Below, piece by piece: positions 16,501 to 23,304 of a stretch of DNA of 64,000 bases (position 1 is the first letter of the stretch; each line of letters opens with the position of its first letter). The position numbers and the translations under genes were made by a program. The notes below the pieces were generated by a model. It was given only the letters and a program-made list of their open reading frames with translations. It ran no database searches and was not told where the DNA came from. Source of the DNA: Maribacter_C sp947494565. Its GTDB lineage: Bacteria > Bacteroidota > Bacteroidia > Flavobacteriales > Flavobacteriaceae. Where the stretch lies: assembly GCF_047345415.1 (NCBI RefSeq), contig NZ_JBLFEP010000002.1, positions 868,001-932,000 on the forward strand. Reading direction: 5' to 3'.

Positions 16501-16900
16501 CGTAGTAAATAGTTCCTATATTACTATAGGACGTGGCGGTTGCCTTCCGGTCTTCCAACAGTAAATTTATTTCATGGGTTTGTTGAAAGTATTTTAAGGC
16601 CTTCCTGAATTCTCCTGCCACTGCATAGGCTCTCCCAATAAGATTTAAGGAGGTAGCTTTCCAATCCTGGTTTTTTTGCTCCAAGGAGAACTCTAGTAGT
16701 TGTTGCCCGGTGGCCCTTGCAGTATCAAGGTTCTGCCTAAATTGAAGTAAATACAGATCAAGTCCTGCTTTGAAACGAATGGAATCGATTTGGGTAGGGC
16801 TTTCCCAAACCAGTTTTAAGCTATCTATTTTGTCGGTTTGGGCGTTCACGAACTGGCACGTCAAAATAACCCAAAGAAATGTGAGTAGTACTTTTTTCAT
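13517..16900 (-). CDS. TPR - histidine kinase - receiver - nucleotidyl cyclase signalling protein
   Basis: This 1127-residue multidomain sensor has, in order: a signal peptide (to about 20); about eight TPR units (30-350) in the periplasm; a membrane helix (TLYLALFGSFALLLFGGFYW, about 405); HisKA with phospho-acceptor in TSHELRTPLSG (about 458); HATPase with GIGIPKDKF and GGTGLGLSVTKQ; a receiver with LLDVMMPGMSG (about 765); and a class III cyclase with FTDIREYT (about 878), QYLGDGIMALF and DTVNTASRM. Both metal aspartates and the Asn/Arg pair of the cyclase are present. The usual base-specifying Lys (KYxGD) is Gln, so ATP versus GTP cannot be called. A short helical tail ends the protein. 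The likely role is to convert a periplasmic signal into a cyclic nucleotide, which could reach the cNMP-domain activator encoded at 7312. Confidence 0.9.
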   Translation of the reverse strand: MKKVLLTFLWVILTCQFVNAQTDKIDSLKLVWESPTQIDSIRFKAGLDLYLLQFRQNLDTARATGQQLLEFSLEQKNQDWKATSLNLIGRAYAVAGEFRKALKYFQQTHEINLLLEDRKATATSYSNIGTIYYELGNYTQALENLLAGLKISEELNDKPGLARVTNNLGNVYSDQRKNEKALEYYQYSLKIKKELGNKRALPASYNNIGLIYTNLKNHELALENLLKSAQIAEEVNDKKSFSRAYSNIGGAYSQQGEYAKALDFLNKSVQIKEEIGDSEGLPAVYSYRAKTFLAQKDFRLAIKDAEKALELSKKTGALLVQKESYECLSSAWEGLRDMQKSLEYFKLATTTQDSLINQEKIQEITRQEMQYQFDKQQLSDSIAFTKQKAEQELLFEKNLSKQRTTLYLALFGSFALLLFGGFYWKNKQKNKKLEQERNLVARLKQVDALKDQFLANTSHELRTPLSGIIGLSESLKDGVAGNLPLKAIENLDMITNSGKRLSHLVNDILDFSKLRNHDLELATRPVDIHSIADVVLKLSQPLIEGMNLKLLNTVPKEIALVEADENRVQQILHNLVGNAIKFTEKGTVEITASKKDKMLSISVSDTGIGIPKDKFQDIFKSFEQGDGSTQREYGGTGLGLSVTKQLIALHGGTIQVDSEVSKGSMFTFTLPISDKTRKDMLLGEILEHEEIPQLRVETDESTTSSDVSVQKQKGLAKVLIVDDEPINRRVLENHLAIGGYSTISAKNGDEALKIIEKGEDFSIVLLDVMMPGMSGYEVCEEIRKKYVSSELPIVLLTAKNRVRDLVAGFNVGANDYLTKPFSKNELLARLKAHLDMNGIHKATSKFVPTEFIKSVGRETITDVLLGDHVEKDVTVVFTDIREYTTLAEGMTPKQNFKFVNSYVGKMGPVIQNNKGFVNQYLGDGIMALFPHEAEHALQASIDMQQSLQEYNVRRISDGNVPISVGMGLHTGPLVMGIIGDESRNDTAIIADTVNTASRMEGVTKHYGANIIISEDSLATIKNKGDYHFRYLGKVQVKGKDNIIGIYECFDGDDPEVVKLKRKTLKEFEKGLHYYFNNQFPKASAIFDKVLTKNPKDKVSKYFMTKAAEYIVSGVPKDWEIVNTMHEK

Positions 16901-16936
16901 GGTCTGAGCGGGAGAACAGTTGGTTTGTTGTTATCC

Positions 16937-16967
16937 TAAATGTAACGTTTAATGTTCTAAACACAAA
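16937..16967 (-). promoter_or_regulatory. Candidate Bacteroidota-type promoter of the cyclase gene
   Basis: On the reverse strand a TTTG (16964-16967) is followed after 19 bases by TACATTTA (16937-16944), one base from the TAnnTTTG -7 consensus. It lies about 37 bases upstream of the ATG at 16900. The rest of the 356-base gap up to 17256 holds only the terminator at 17080-17104. Confidence 0.4.
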
Positions 16968-17074
16968 AAAAGGCCTACGGCATGATAGGTCGTCTTATGA
17001 ATGAAATTTATGTTTCCAATAGCATCCTGATTGATATCAATGAAAATCTAATGGGAATATACCCGCTAGTAGGT

Positions 17075-17108
17075 AAAAAGACCATCTGTCAAATTTAGAT
17101 GGTCTTTT
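17075..17108 (-). terminator. Terminator downstream of the TPR lipoprotein gene
   Basis: GACCATCT (17080-17087) and AGATGGTC (17097-17104) form a perfect 8-base stem with a 9-base loop. Read on the reverse strand it is followed by TTTTTA and lies about 150 bases past the stop of the gene at 17257-18123. A shorter TTTT on the other side means it could also work on the + strand. Confidence 0.65.
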
Positions 17109-17256
17109 GCGATGGGTAACTCGATATTCGAGATGTATACGGGAATGCCGTCAAACAAGCATCGATATGGTAAATCTGGCTTTCCTTGGATGCCTTCTGA
17201 GTCCATCTTTGTTGGCAGGCCGGCTTGGTCTGAGCTTATTTACGGGTTGTCTAAAG

Positions 17257-18123
17257 CTAGTTCCCCTGAATGGAGTCTAGTTTCGCGCTTACAATTTTAG
17301 AAATTTCCTTTAGCATTTCACTATTCTTATACAGTTCACCATAGGTGCTCACCGTTTCGATATAGTCCAAGGTTTTTTGGTACATTCCGTTTCTATTGTA
17401 AACCATAGCTGCATATTCGGCGTAATAAAAATCATTCTTGGCATTAGCTCCATATTGTATGGCCTTTTCCAGATACTCCAATGCTTTTTTATAGTCTTTC
17501 TTCGAGTAATACATGACAGACATGAACTCATATCCTTTCGGTAAATTAGGGATGAGCTCCGTACTTTTTTTGTAGCATTCCAAAGCCTTGTCAAACTCGC
17601 TGTTGTAATAATAGGCCATACCTAAAGACCAGATGGCCGCTGCACTATCTGGATACATATTCACTACTTTTTGAAAATACTCTTGCGCCTTGAGATAGTC
17701 TTCCTTTACCAATAAGTAGTACTCCGCTTGCATAATATCACGTTCTGATTTTAATCTTGATTTTTTGGAAAGCTCATAAGCTTGAGTAACCTTTTCTTTA
17801 TATTTTTCAGGGTCTTGCTCATAAAATCCTCCCATTAAAAAACCACTTGGATAAGAGGGATCTAATTTCATTACTTGCGCTGCCTTTTCTTCAAATTCAT
17901 CCTTATCACCATAGAAAAAGAAGTTTTTTTCCAAGTCATTAAAAAGCTGATGTACTTCAGGTACTTTGGAATCTACAGCAAGGGTAAACCCATGGGTATT
18001 CAAATCTTTTGGCGCATATTTTTCTACAAATTCGTCTTCTAGTTGACGTTCTGTTTTCTGTGATTGGCAACTCGATAAATTAGAAACAATGCATAGGGCA
18101 ATCAAATAGGTTATACTTTTCAT
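17257..18123 (-). CDS. TPR-repeat lipoprotein
   Basis: This 288-residue envelope protein has a lipoprotein signal (MKSITYLIALCIVSNLSSC). The mature part is helical and has consecutive tetratricopeptide units, for example DYLKAQEYFQKVVNMYPDS, AIWSLGMAYYYNSEFDKAL and KDYKKALEYLEKAIQYG. TPR arrays are protein-protein interaction scaffolds; no catalytic motif is visible. The gene lies between the large TPR-kinase-cyclase and a LytS/LytTR-type pair, all on the reverse strand, but gaps over 100 bases on each side and a terminator downstream suggest its own transcript. It could serve as an accessory sensor for either system (inference). Confidence 0.8.
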   Translation of the reverse strand: MKSITYLIALCIVSNLSSCQSQKTERQLEDEFVEKYAPKDLNTHGFTLAVDSKVPEVHQLFNDLEKNFFFYGDKDEFEEKAAQVMKLDPSYPSGFLMGGFYEQDPEKYKEKVTQAYELSKKSRLKSERDIMQAEYYLLVKEDYLKAQEYFQKVVNMYPDSAAAIWSLGMAYYYNSEFDKALECYKKSTELIPNLPKGYEFMSVMYYSKKDYKKALEYLEKAIQYGANAKNDFYYAEYAAMVYNRNGMYQKTLDYIETVSTYGELYKNSEMLKEISKIVSAKLDSIQGN

Positions 18124-18249
18124 AGGGATATCGTTTAGTTTAAAAATCTAAAGTATATCGTATGAGTACACCTTTTTTTGAAAGTAGAGTTAGGTCGCAC
18201 AACTGTTGACGAAGAAGGCGAAAGTGTCGCTGTTTAAAACGTGTAGTTT

Positions 18250-18951
18250 TTACGAGAAGGGTAGCTTTTGAATCACCTCTTTGGCATAGCTAGTACCAAT
18301 TGGAATTTCAATCGTTCCGATTTCGATATCTTTTTGGGTATACGCGGTGATTTTTTCCAACGCTATAATGTAGGATCGATGTGTTCTTAAAAAGAGATGT
18401 TCAGGAAGTTGTTCGGTTATTTTACCAATATTGCTCTTCACCACAATCCTAGTATTTGTGGTATGAATTCTAACATAGTCTTTTAAACTTTCGATATATA
18501 GAATTTCATTAAAAATGATTTTAATTTGTTTCTTATTCACATTGACATAAAAGAATCGTTTCTCAATAGCTGCTCCTGGTTTGTTTTCGAATGTACGTTG
18601 TGTTTTTTCATAATACCGGTCTATGGCCTTGACAAAACGTTCAAAAGAAATAGGTTTTAAGAGGTAATCTACAATGTCTAGATCATACCCCTCTACGGCA
18701 TATTCCCTATATGCCGTGGTAATGATAACCTTGGGCGGATTTTGCAATGTTTTTAAAAAATCCAAACCCTTTAAAACCGGCATTTCAATGTCTAAAAATA
18801 ACAGGTCTATTGTTTCGTTTTTAATAATTTCAAAAGCTTCGATAGCGCTGTAACAGCATGCTACAATTTGAAAGGTATCTAACTTTTTTATGTAGTTCTC
18901 TAAAAGCGCAATAGCAGGTGATTCATCATCGACCAATACACATCTGACCAT
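18250..18951 (-). CDS. LytTR-family response regulator
   Basis: This 233-residue regulator has an N-terminal receiver with acidic pocket VDDE and phospho-acceptor Asp54 (LFLDIEMP), the switch Thr in IITTAY, and the Lys in YLLKPISF. The C-terminal LytTR DNA-binding domain (about 135-233) has EILYIESLKDYVRIHT, FLRTHRSYIIALEKI and IPIGTSYAKEV. LytTR proteins bind direct-repeat sites through beta-strand contacts. The start lies one base after the stop of the histidine kinase gene, so the two form an operon and probably a cognate pair. Target genes cannot be told from the window. Confidence 0.93.
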   Translation of the reverse strand: MVRCVLVDDESPAIALLENYIKKLDTFQIVACCYSAIEAFEIIKNETIDLLFLDIEMPVLKGLDFLKTLQNPPKVIITTAYREYAVEGYDLDIVDYLLKPISFERFVKAIDRYYEKTQRTFENKPGAAIEKRFFYVNVNKKQIKIIFNEILYIESLKDYVRIHTTNTRIVVKSNIGKITEQLPEHLFLRTHRSYIIALEKITAYTQKDIEIGTIEIPIGTSYAKEVIQKLPFS

Positions 18952-18952
18952 C

Positions 18953-19981
18953 TTAAGTTAGTTTTAAGTTTAATCGAAGAATGAAAGAAGTAGGCGCCTC
19001 CTGTAGTATGAGCTCATGTTTTTTTGAATAGATTAAATCCAATTGCCGTTTGATATTTATGAGACCTATACCTGTTTTATACGCGTCTGTTTTGTTATCG
19101 CTTTTGTCTTCGGTCTTTGTATTCCAAATACTAAAATCCAACTCCGAATTAAATTGCCTTAATTGAATTCTGATTTCCGGTTTTTGAATGCTTCCACTAA
19201 CACCATGCTTAAAAGCATTTTCCACCATTGACAATAACAAGAGTGGTGAAATCTGAATGGTGTTTTTCGAGATTTCCTTATCAAAATTTATTTTTAATCG
19301 ATTGCCGTATTTGATTTTTTCTAAGGAAATATAATTTTCTATGGTTTTTACCTCGGCTGCCAATGACACCTGTTTTTGCTGACTTTTGTATAGGATGTAA
19401 TCTAAGATCCCCGATAGCTGTAGTACCATATTCGGTGCTTTAGGAGACTTCGTGATGACGTAGGAATAGAGATTATTCAGCGTGTTGAACAAAAAATGGG
19501 GATTTAGCTGTGCTTTTAAATATTTCAGCTCGGTAGATACTTTTTCATTTTCTAAGGTGTACAGCTGCTCTCTTTCTTTTTGCTGTTCTCTATTCACTTT
19601 ATGGAAATACATAATTAAACCAGGGAAATGAAAGGATAGCATGTAAAGTGGAAAATCTTCAAAACTTAATAACGGATAAGGCCCGTCTACACAAAATTGA
19701 TCTAAATAGTAATACCCCATCATACGAAATAGGATGACCAAAAACCCAATAGTAAAGGCCAAGGAGAGAGTGAACGCCATATACTTTTTTTGGTTCAAAT
19801 ACTTTGGTACCTGCCAATAATTAAAACTGTAGGCCGCTAGAATCAATAGGGGTAGCTTACATAAAGTAGTCTCTATGTTAACAGTAAATGACTCCCGACT
19901 TGTAGATGACGAAATGTAGAAAAGAAAAAATATCACCCAGAAGAAAAAATGTCCTAACAGTTTTCTTTTATTTAGGTTCAT
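18953..19981 (-). CDS. LytS-like sensor histidine kinase
   Basis: This 342-residue kinase has four hydrophobic segments in the first 130 residues (about 8-25, 40-54, 68-90, 110-127), a short coiled coil (REQQKEREQLYTLENEKV), and the His_kinase box QLNPHFLFNTLNN with phospho-acceptor His162. The ATP-binding region has LSMVENAFKHG as N-box and GIGLINIKRQLDL as G-box. There is no separate periplasmic sensor domain, as is typical of this family; the stimulus is probably sensed within the membrane. It forms an operon with the LytTR regulator that follows after one base. Confidence 0.92.
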   Translation of the reverse strand: MNLNKRKLLGHFFFWVIFFLFYISSSTSRESFTVNIETTLCKLPLLILAAYSFNYWQVPKYLNQKKYMAFTLSLAFTIGFLVILFRMMGYYYLDQFCVDGPYPLLSFEDFPLYMLSFHFPGLIMYFHKVNREQQKEREQLYTLENEKVSTELKYLKAQLNPHFLFNTLNNLYSYVITKSPKAPNMVLQLSGILDYILYKSQQKQVSLAAEVKTIENYISLEKIKYGNRLKINFDKEISKNTIQISPLLLLSMVENAFKHGVSGSIQKPEIRIQLRQFNSELDFSIWNTKTEDKSDNKTDAYKTGIGLINIKRQLDLIYSKKHELILQEAPTSFILRLNLKLT

Positions 19982-20204
19982 AAGTTGCGTGCAATTAAAG
20001 TAGTGCCATTGCGAGGCATTTGTGTATGACTATATGGAAAGCATAGTAGCATTCTACTATATCGTACAAGAATGGGCAAATAGGCTGTGATAAAACGATT
20101 GCTATTCATCTTTTTTAATGTATTTAAGGGAAAAGAATAGCCGCGCTCTACAAAACAATAATCAGATTCAGCATCTGCGTCACAAAATTAAGACAGGGCT
20201 TCTA

Positions 20205-21080
20205 TTATTTGATTTTACGCAACAAATCCTTCATTTTTCTTTCTTGCTCTTCCGAGGCCCTTTGATGCCTTTCTTCGGTCCAGTTTTCTGGATTGGTTTT
20301 TACATAATCCATTCCAATTTTTAGTGTCTCAAGAGCTTCTTCATATTGTTTTCTGCTGGTTAATATGTCAATTTTAAGGTCGTAATACCAAGATACTTTT
20401 CTTAAATCTATTGCTAGATTGATCAGTTTTAGCGCAGTTTCTAATTCTGTATTTAGAAAATAGTAATAGTCGGCGTCTACATCAAGTACATCTGAGTCCT
20501 TGACTTTACCTGCCAATAATTCTTCATTAACCATTTTCATTAGACTCTTATCGGTTTGTGTCTTAATTTCGAAAGTCACCCGGGTATTTTCCCAAGAAAT
20601 ATTCAATTCGGAATCGGCCCTTATTAAATCAATATCAATTGTAAATGATTCATAGTACCTTTCGGTTGTATTTACATTTGTTTTAAAACGGATTATATCC
20701 TTGGTTTCATCATACCCTTCTAATCCGTAAACCGTACTATCACTATTTAGAATAATCGTCCATTCTTTTTTGTCAGGAATGGTGAATAAAGAATACTGTC
20801 CTGCTGGTATTGCGATATCGTCTATGACAACCTCATCATCGAATTTGATTTTTGTGCCATTACCTGCCCCTGTGCGCCATATTGCTCCAAAGGGTACCAG
20901 TTCACCAAAAATTTTTCGCCCCCTTGCTATGGGGCGCTCATATGCTATTGAAATTGTTTTGATTCCAACTTTTTGTTCAATACTTCCCTTTGGACTTAGT
21001 GACGGAAATTCTATTTGCGCCGCCAACCCGGAAGTGGAAAGTAGTAGCAATAGTAGTAGATAAACCTTCATACTTCTCAA
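20205..21080 (-). CDS. DUF2911 exported protein with helical C-terminal part
   Basis: This 291-residue protein has a signal peptide (VYLLLLLLLSTSGLAAQ). Residues about 20-170 form a DUF2911 domain, recognised by SPKGSIEQKVGI, YERPIARGRKIFGELVPFG, WRTGAGNGTKIKF and PAGQYSLFTIPDKKEW. The last third (about 180-291) is helical and TPR-like (LETALKLINLAIDL, YEEALETLKIGMDYV). The biochemical role of DUF2911 is not established; it is common in secreted Bacteroidota proteins. Start at 21080 or the internal Met at 21071; both keep the signal. It stands alone on the reverse strand with gaps of about 150-220 bases either side. Confidence 0.85.
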   Translation of the reverse strand: MRSMKVYLLLLLLLSTSGLAAQIEFPSLSPKGSIEQKVGIKTISIAYERPIARGRKIFGELVPFGAIWRTGAGNGTKIKFDDEVVIDDIAIPAGQYSLFTIPDKKEWTIILNSDSTVYGLEGYDETKDIIRFKTNVNTTERYYESFTIDIDLIRADSELNISWENTRVTFEIKTQTDKSLMKMVNEELLAGKVKDSDVLDVDADYYYFLNTELETALKLINLAIDLRKVSWYYDLKIDILTSRKQYEEALETLKIGMDYVKTNPENWTEERHQRASEEQERKMKDLLRKIK

Positions 21081-21226
21081 TTTTATTGGTTCTTAAATTT
21101 TTATTAGTAGTCATGCTAACAGAAGGTAAACGCTCAACACTTTAATAATTGAAGTTTTACTGATTCAAAAGCTCTCCGAAATTGTATTAAACTGCCAGAG
21201 GCCTATATATTGTTTTCGGATTACGC

Positions 21227-21988
21227 TTATTTTATGTCCGATATAAATTCAAAAGCATGTTGTATATCAGTAGCTTGAAGTACTACTTCTTTTGTGTTTT
21301 CATCTTCTGAGCCAGAGGAGACCAAGCCTACAATTCTTCCGATAGTATCCACTACGGGAGCTCCACTCAAACCTCCCATATTTTTTGGGCCTCTTGTTTG
21401 TATAAGGGTATGAAAATTTCCCTCAGTATTATCGAATTTGTATTCATAGGCGCGTTGTGGGCCTGTTGTATCTTTATAAGTCCATCCGACGGCGTATAAA
21501 CGTTCTCCTTTCTTTAACGGTTTCTTCCTAAAAAGTAATGGGGTATAGTTTGTTTTGTTTTCTTTGACGGAGAAAACCAACCAATCCTCATAAGTATCCC
21601 AGTTGGTGTCCATGTAGGTCCAAGTGAGGGAGTCTTTTTTATTTGTATTCAATAGTTTGTCGGTAATAATGTATTTTGTGCTATCATTCTTTGGGTGCAT
21701 TTTCCACTGCTTCAAACCCCCTTCAAAATCAACAAATTTCATAGCATCGGTTTTAGCTATCATTAGAACATGTTTTGCTGTGATAGCATACGTTTTACCG
21801 TTATACACAACTAAAAAACCGTTTGACGCATTTGAATTGTCAAATGATGAATCTTGATAAGAAACATTGTTTATAAGGCCAATTTGAGTATTCTTCAAAC
21901 GTCTTGTTGTTGAACAACTTATAACTACCGTCGTCATAATTGTTACTACTATCGCGCTCCTAAATTTTATGGTCTCTGCAAATGTCAT
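21227..21988 (-). CDS. Trypsin-like serine protease lipoprotein
   Basis: This 253-residue chymotrypsin-fold protease has a likely lipoprotein signal (hydrophobic AIVVTIMTTVVISC). The catalytic triad can be read: His in YAITAKHVL, Asp in TYEDWLVFSV, and Ser in GGLSGAPVVDTIGRIVGL, the oxyanion-hole region with GLSGAP replacing the usual GNSGGP. No PDZ domain follows, so this is not a DegP-type protease; it resembles the short trypsin-like peptidases exported by many Bacteroidota. It is probably anchored in the envelope facing the periplasm or surface. The neighbouring genes on the same strand are spaced by 60-150 bases and not clearly co-transcribed. Confidence 0.78.
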   Translation of the reverse strand: MTFAETIKFRSAIVVTIMTTVVISCSTTRRLKNTQIGLINNVSYQDSSFDNSNASNGFLVVYNGKTYAITAKHVLMIAKTDAMKFVDFEGGLKQWKMHPKNDSTKYIITDKLLNTNKKDSLTWTYMDTNWDTYEDWLVFSVKENKTNYTPLLFRKKPLKKGERLYAVGWTYKDTTGPQRAYEYKFDNTEGNFHTLIQTRGPKNMGGLSGAPVVDTIGRIVGLVSSGSEDENTKEVVLQATDIQHAFEFISDIK

Positions 21989-22054
21989 TTTTGTTTATCA
22001 GGTTTATAATTAAGATATGTCAGGTGTATATTCAGTGATTCTAAAGATTGACTT

Positions 22055-22900
22055 CTATTTAGTTACTGAAATAATATTTTTATCGGTAAACCCATTATTG
22101 AATTTAATCTGGGATAGTGTTTGTGTGATGCTTGGAGATTCTCCATACGCGCCTTTTGCGTCAGGTAAAAAGTAGATTCGGTTTGTAGCAAGTTTCTGCC
22201 CTTCAACCATTTCATAGGTGTATTCTGCTAAAATTACCGGTGCATTAATACCCGCGAAAGGGAGCGAAAAATAAAATCGGTCTATTAAAAGCGTAGCTGG
22301 ATTTATATGAAGTATATAAATGTCATTTTCCGCTTTTCCCGTTGTTGCTGGATCATAGGTGACCTCTAACTTAGAATACGTAATGTCATTGTATACTTCT
22401 GTTCCTATATATTTAGCAATGGTTCCGGGGTCATTGAGCTTATATGGCATTACAAACCAAAAGTAATTGGCACGCCGTACAAATTCTGCTATGGCTATTG
22501 TCCTTTCCTTTTCTATAGTACTTCCATTAAGTGTGATCTTTGTTTTTTTTCCATCAAAAAGATGTGTGACGATACCATTTTCAGTGGGTAAGGTGTTTAT
22601 TTCATGACGAGTGTAATGTCCAAATGAAATTTCATCATCAAATATGTAACGTTCCGTAGAAATATCTGCATTACCTTCTGACATCGTATATTCGTAATGA
22701 TATTCCACATCATTTTTACTGCGTAGGTGATTCCAACCGCCATGAGCCTTTTCAACTGCAGCAAGTAAAGCGCTTGGGTCCGTGAGGTCAAGTTTTGGCG
22801 CTGTATCTTTTTCTTCCGTTATCTGGCTCTTCTTTTCTTTACAGGCTGTTAGGTTTAGCAAAATAACTATTGCTAGTAGGAAGGGTTTTTTAAAATGCAT
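22055..22900 (-). CDS. DUF6503-like lipoprotein
   Basis: This 281-residue lipoprotein has signal LLAIVILLNLTACKEKK. The mature protein begins with a Lys/Glu-rich linker and then a beta-rich domain with LLAAVEKAHGGWNHLRS, THLFDGKKTKITLNG, FWFVMPYKLNDPGTIAKYIG and LEVTYDPATTGKAENDIYIL. The HGG...W opening and MPYKL-DPG region fit the DUF6503 group of Bacteroidota lipoproteins, whose fold is expected to be LolA/outer-membrane-lipoprotein-like, an open barrel that holds a lipid. Function is unknown. The next gene downstream starts about 65 bases beyond its stop. Confidence 0.6.
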   Translation of the reverse strand: MHFKKPFLLAIVILLNLTACKEKKSQITEEKDTAPKLDLTDPSALLAAVEKAHGGWNHLRSKNDVEYHYEYTMSEGNADISTERYIFDDEISFGHYTRHEINTLPTENGIVTHLFDGKKTKITLNGSTIEKERTIAIAEFVRRANYFWFVMPYKLNDPGTIAKYIGTEVYNDITYSKLEVTYDPATTGKAENDIYILHINPATLLIDRFYFSLPFAGINAPVILAEYTYEMVEGQKLATNRIYFLPDAKGAYGESPSITQTLSQIKFNNGFTDKNIISVTK

Positions 22901-23151
22901 GAGTTTAGTCTAATGAACCCGAAAGGTATGTTAACAATCGCTGGCACTATCTTTTTATAGACATTTACAAGGTTTCTGAATACAAAGAGCTATTTACCGT
23001 AGACGTAGCGCATACTATTTTATGAAATTATCATTAAGAAAGACCTGGTTTCTATGTGACTGCGTCAATTAAAAGAGCACTATCATGTAATAAATCAAAA
23101 GATTTTTTTGATATGAAGAAGACTACGAAAATTGAACAGTGCTTAAGATAG

Positions 23152-23271
23152 AAGTTTACAAAGCGCGTATTGCGGTTTGTCAAGGACTCTAGAAAGGTCA
23201 ATGAAACCTGTGAACTATTCAATATCAGCAGGAGCACTTATTTTAACTGGAAAACAAAGTGTCAAAAATAA
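23152..23271 (+). pseudogene. Transposase relic (helix-turn-helix fragment)
   Basis: A 39-codon open stretch on the + strand, bounded by stops, reads KRVLRFVKDSRKVNETCELF then NISRSTYFNWKTKCQK. That is the typical first helix-turn-helix of IS-family transposases (ETC-LFN-SRSTYFNWK). There is no start codon, no catalytic domain and no inverted repeat nearby, so only a remnant survives. The rest of the 22901-23304 gap holds no gene that I can support. Its presence marks an old insertion between the DUF6503-like gene and the large exported protein. Confidence 0.5.
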
Positions 23272-23304
23272 ACAAGACCTATAAATCCATACACATAAAA
23301 GAAT

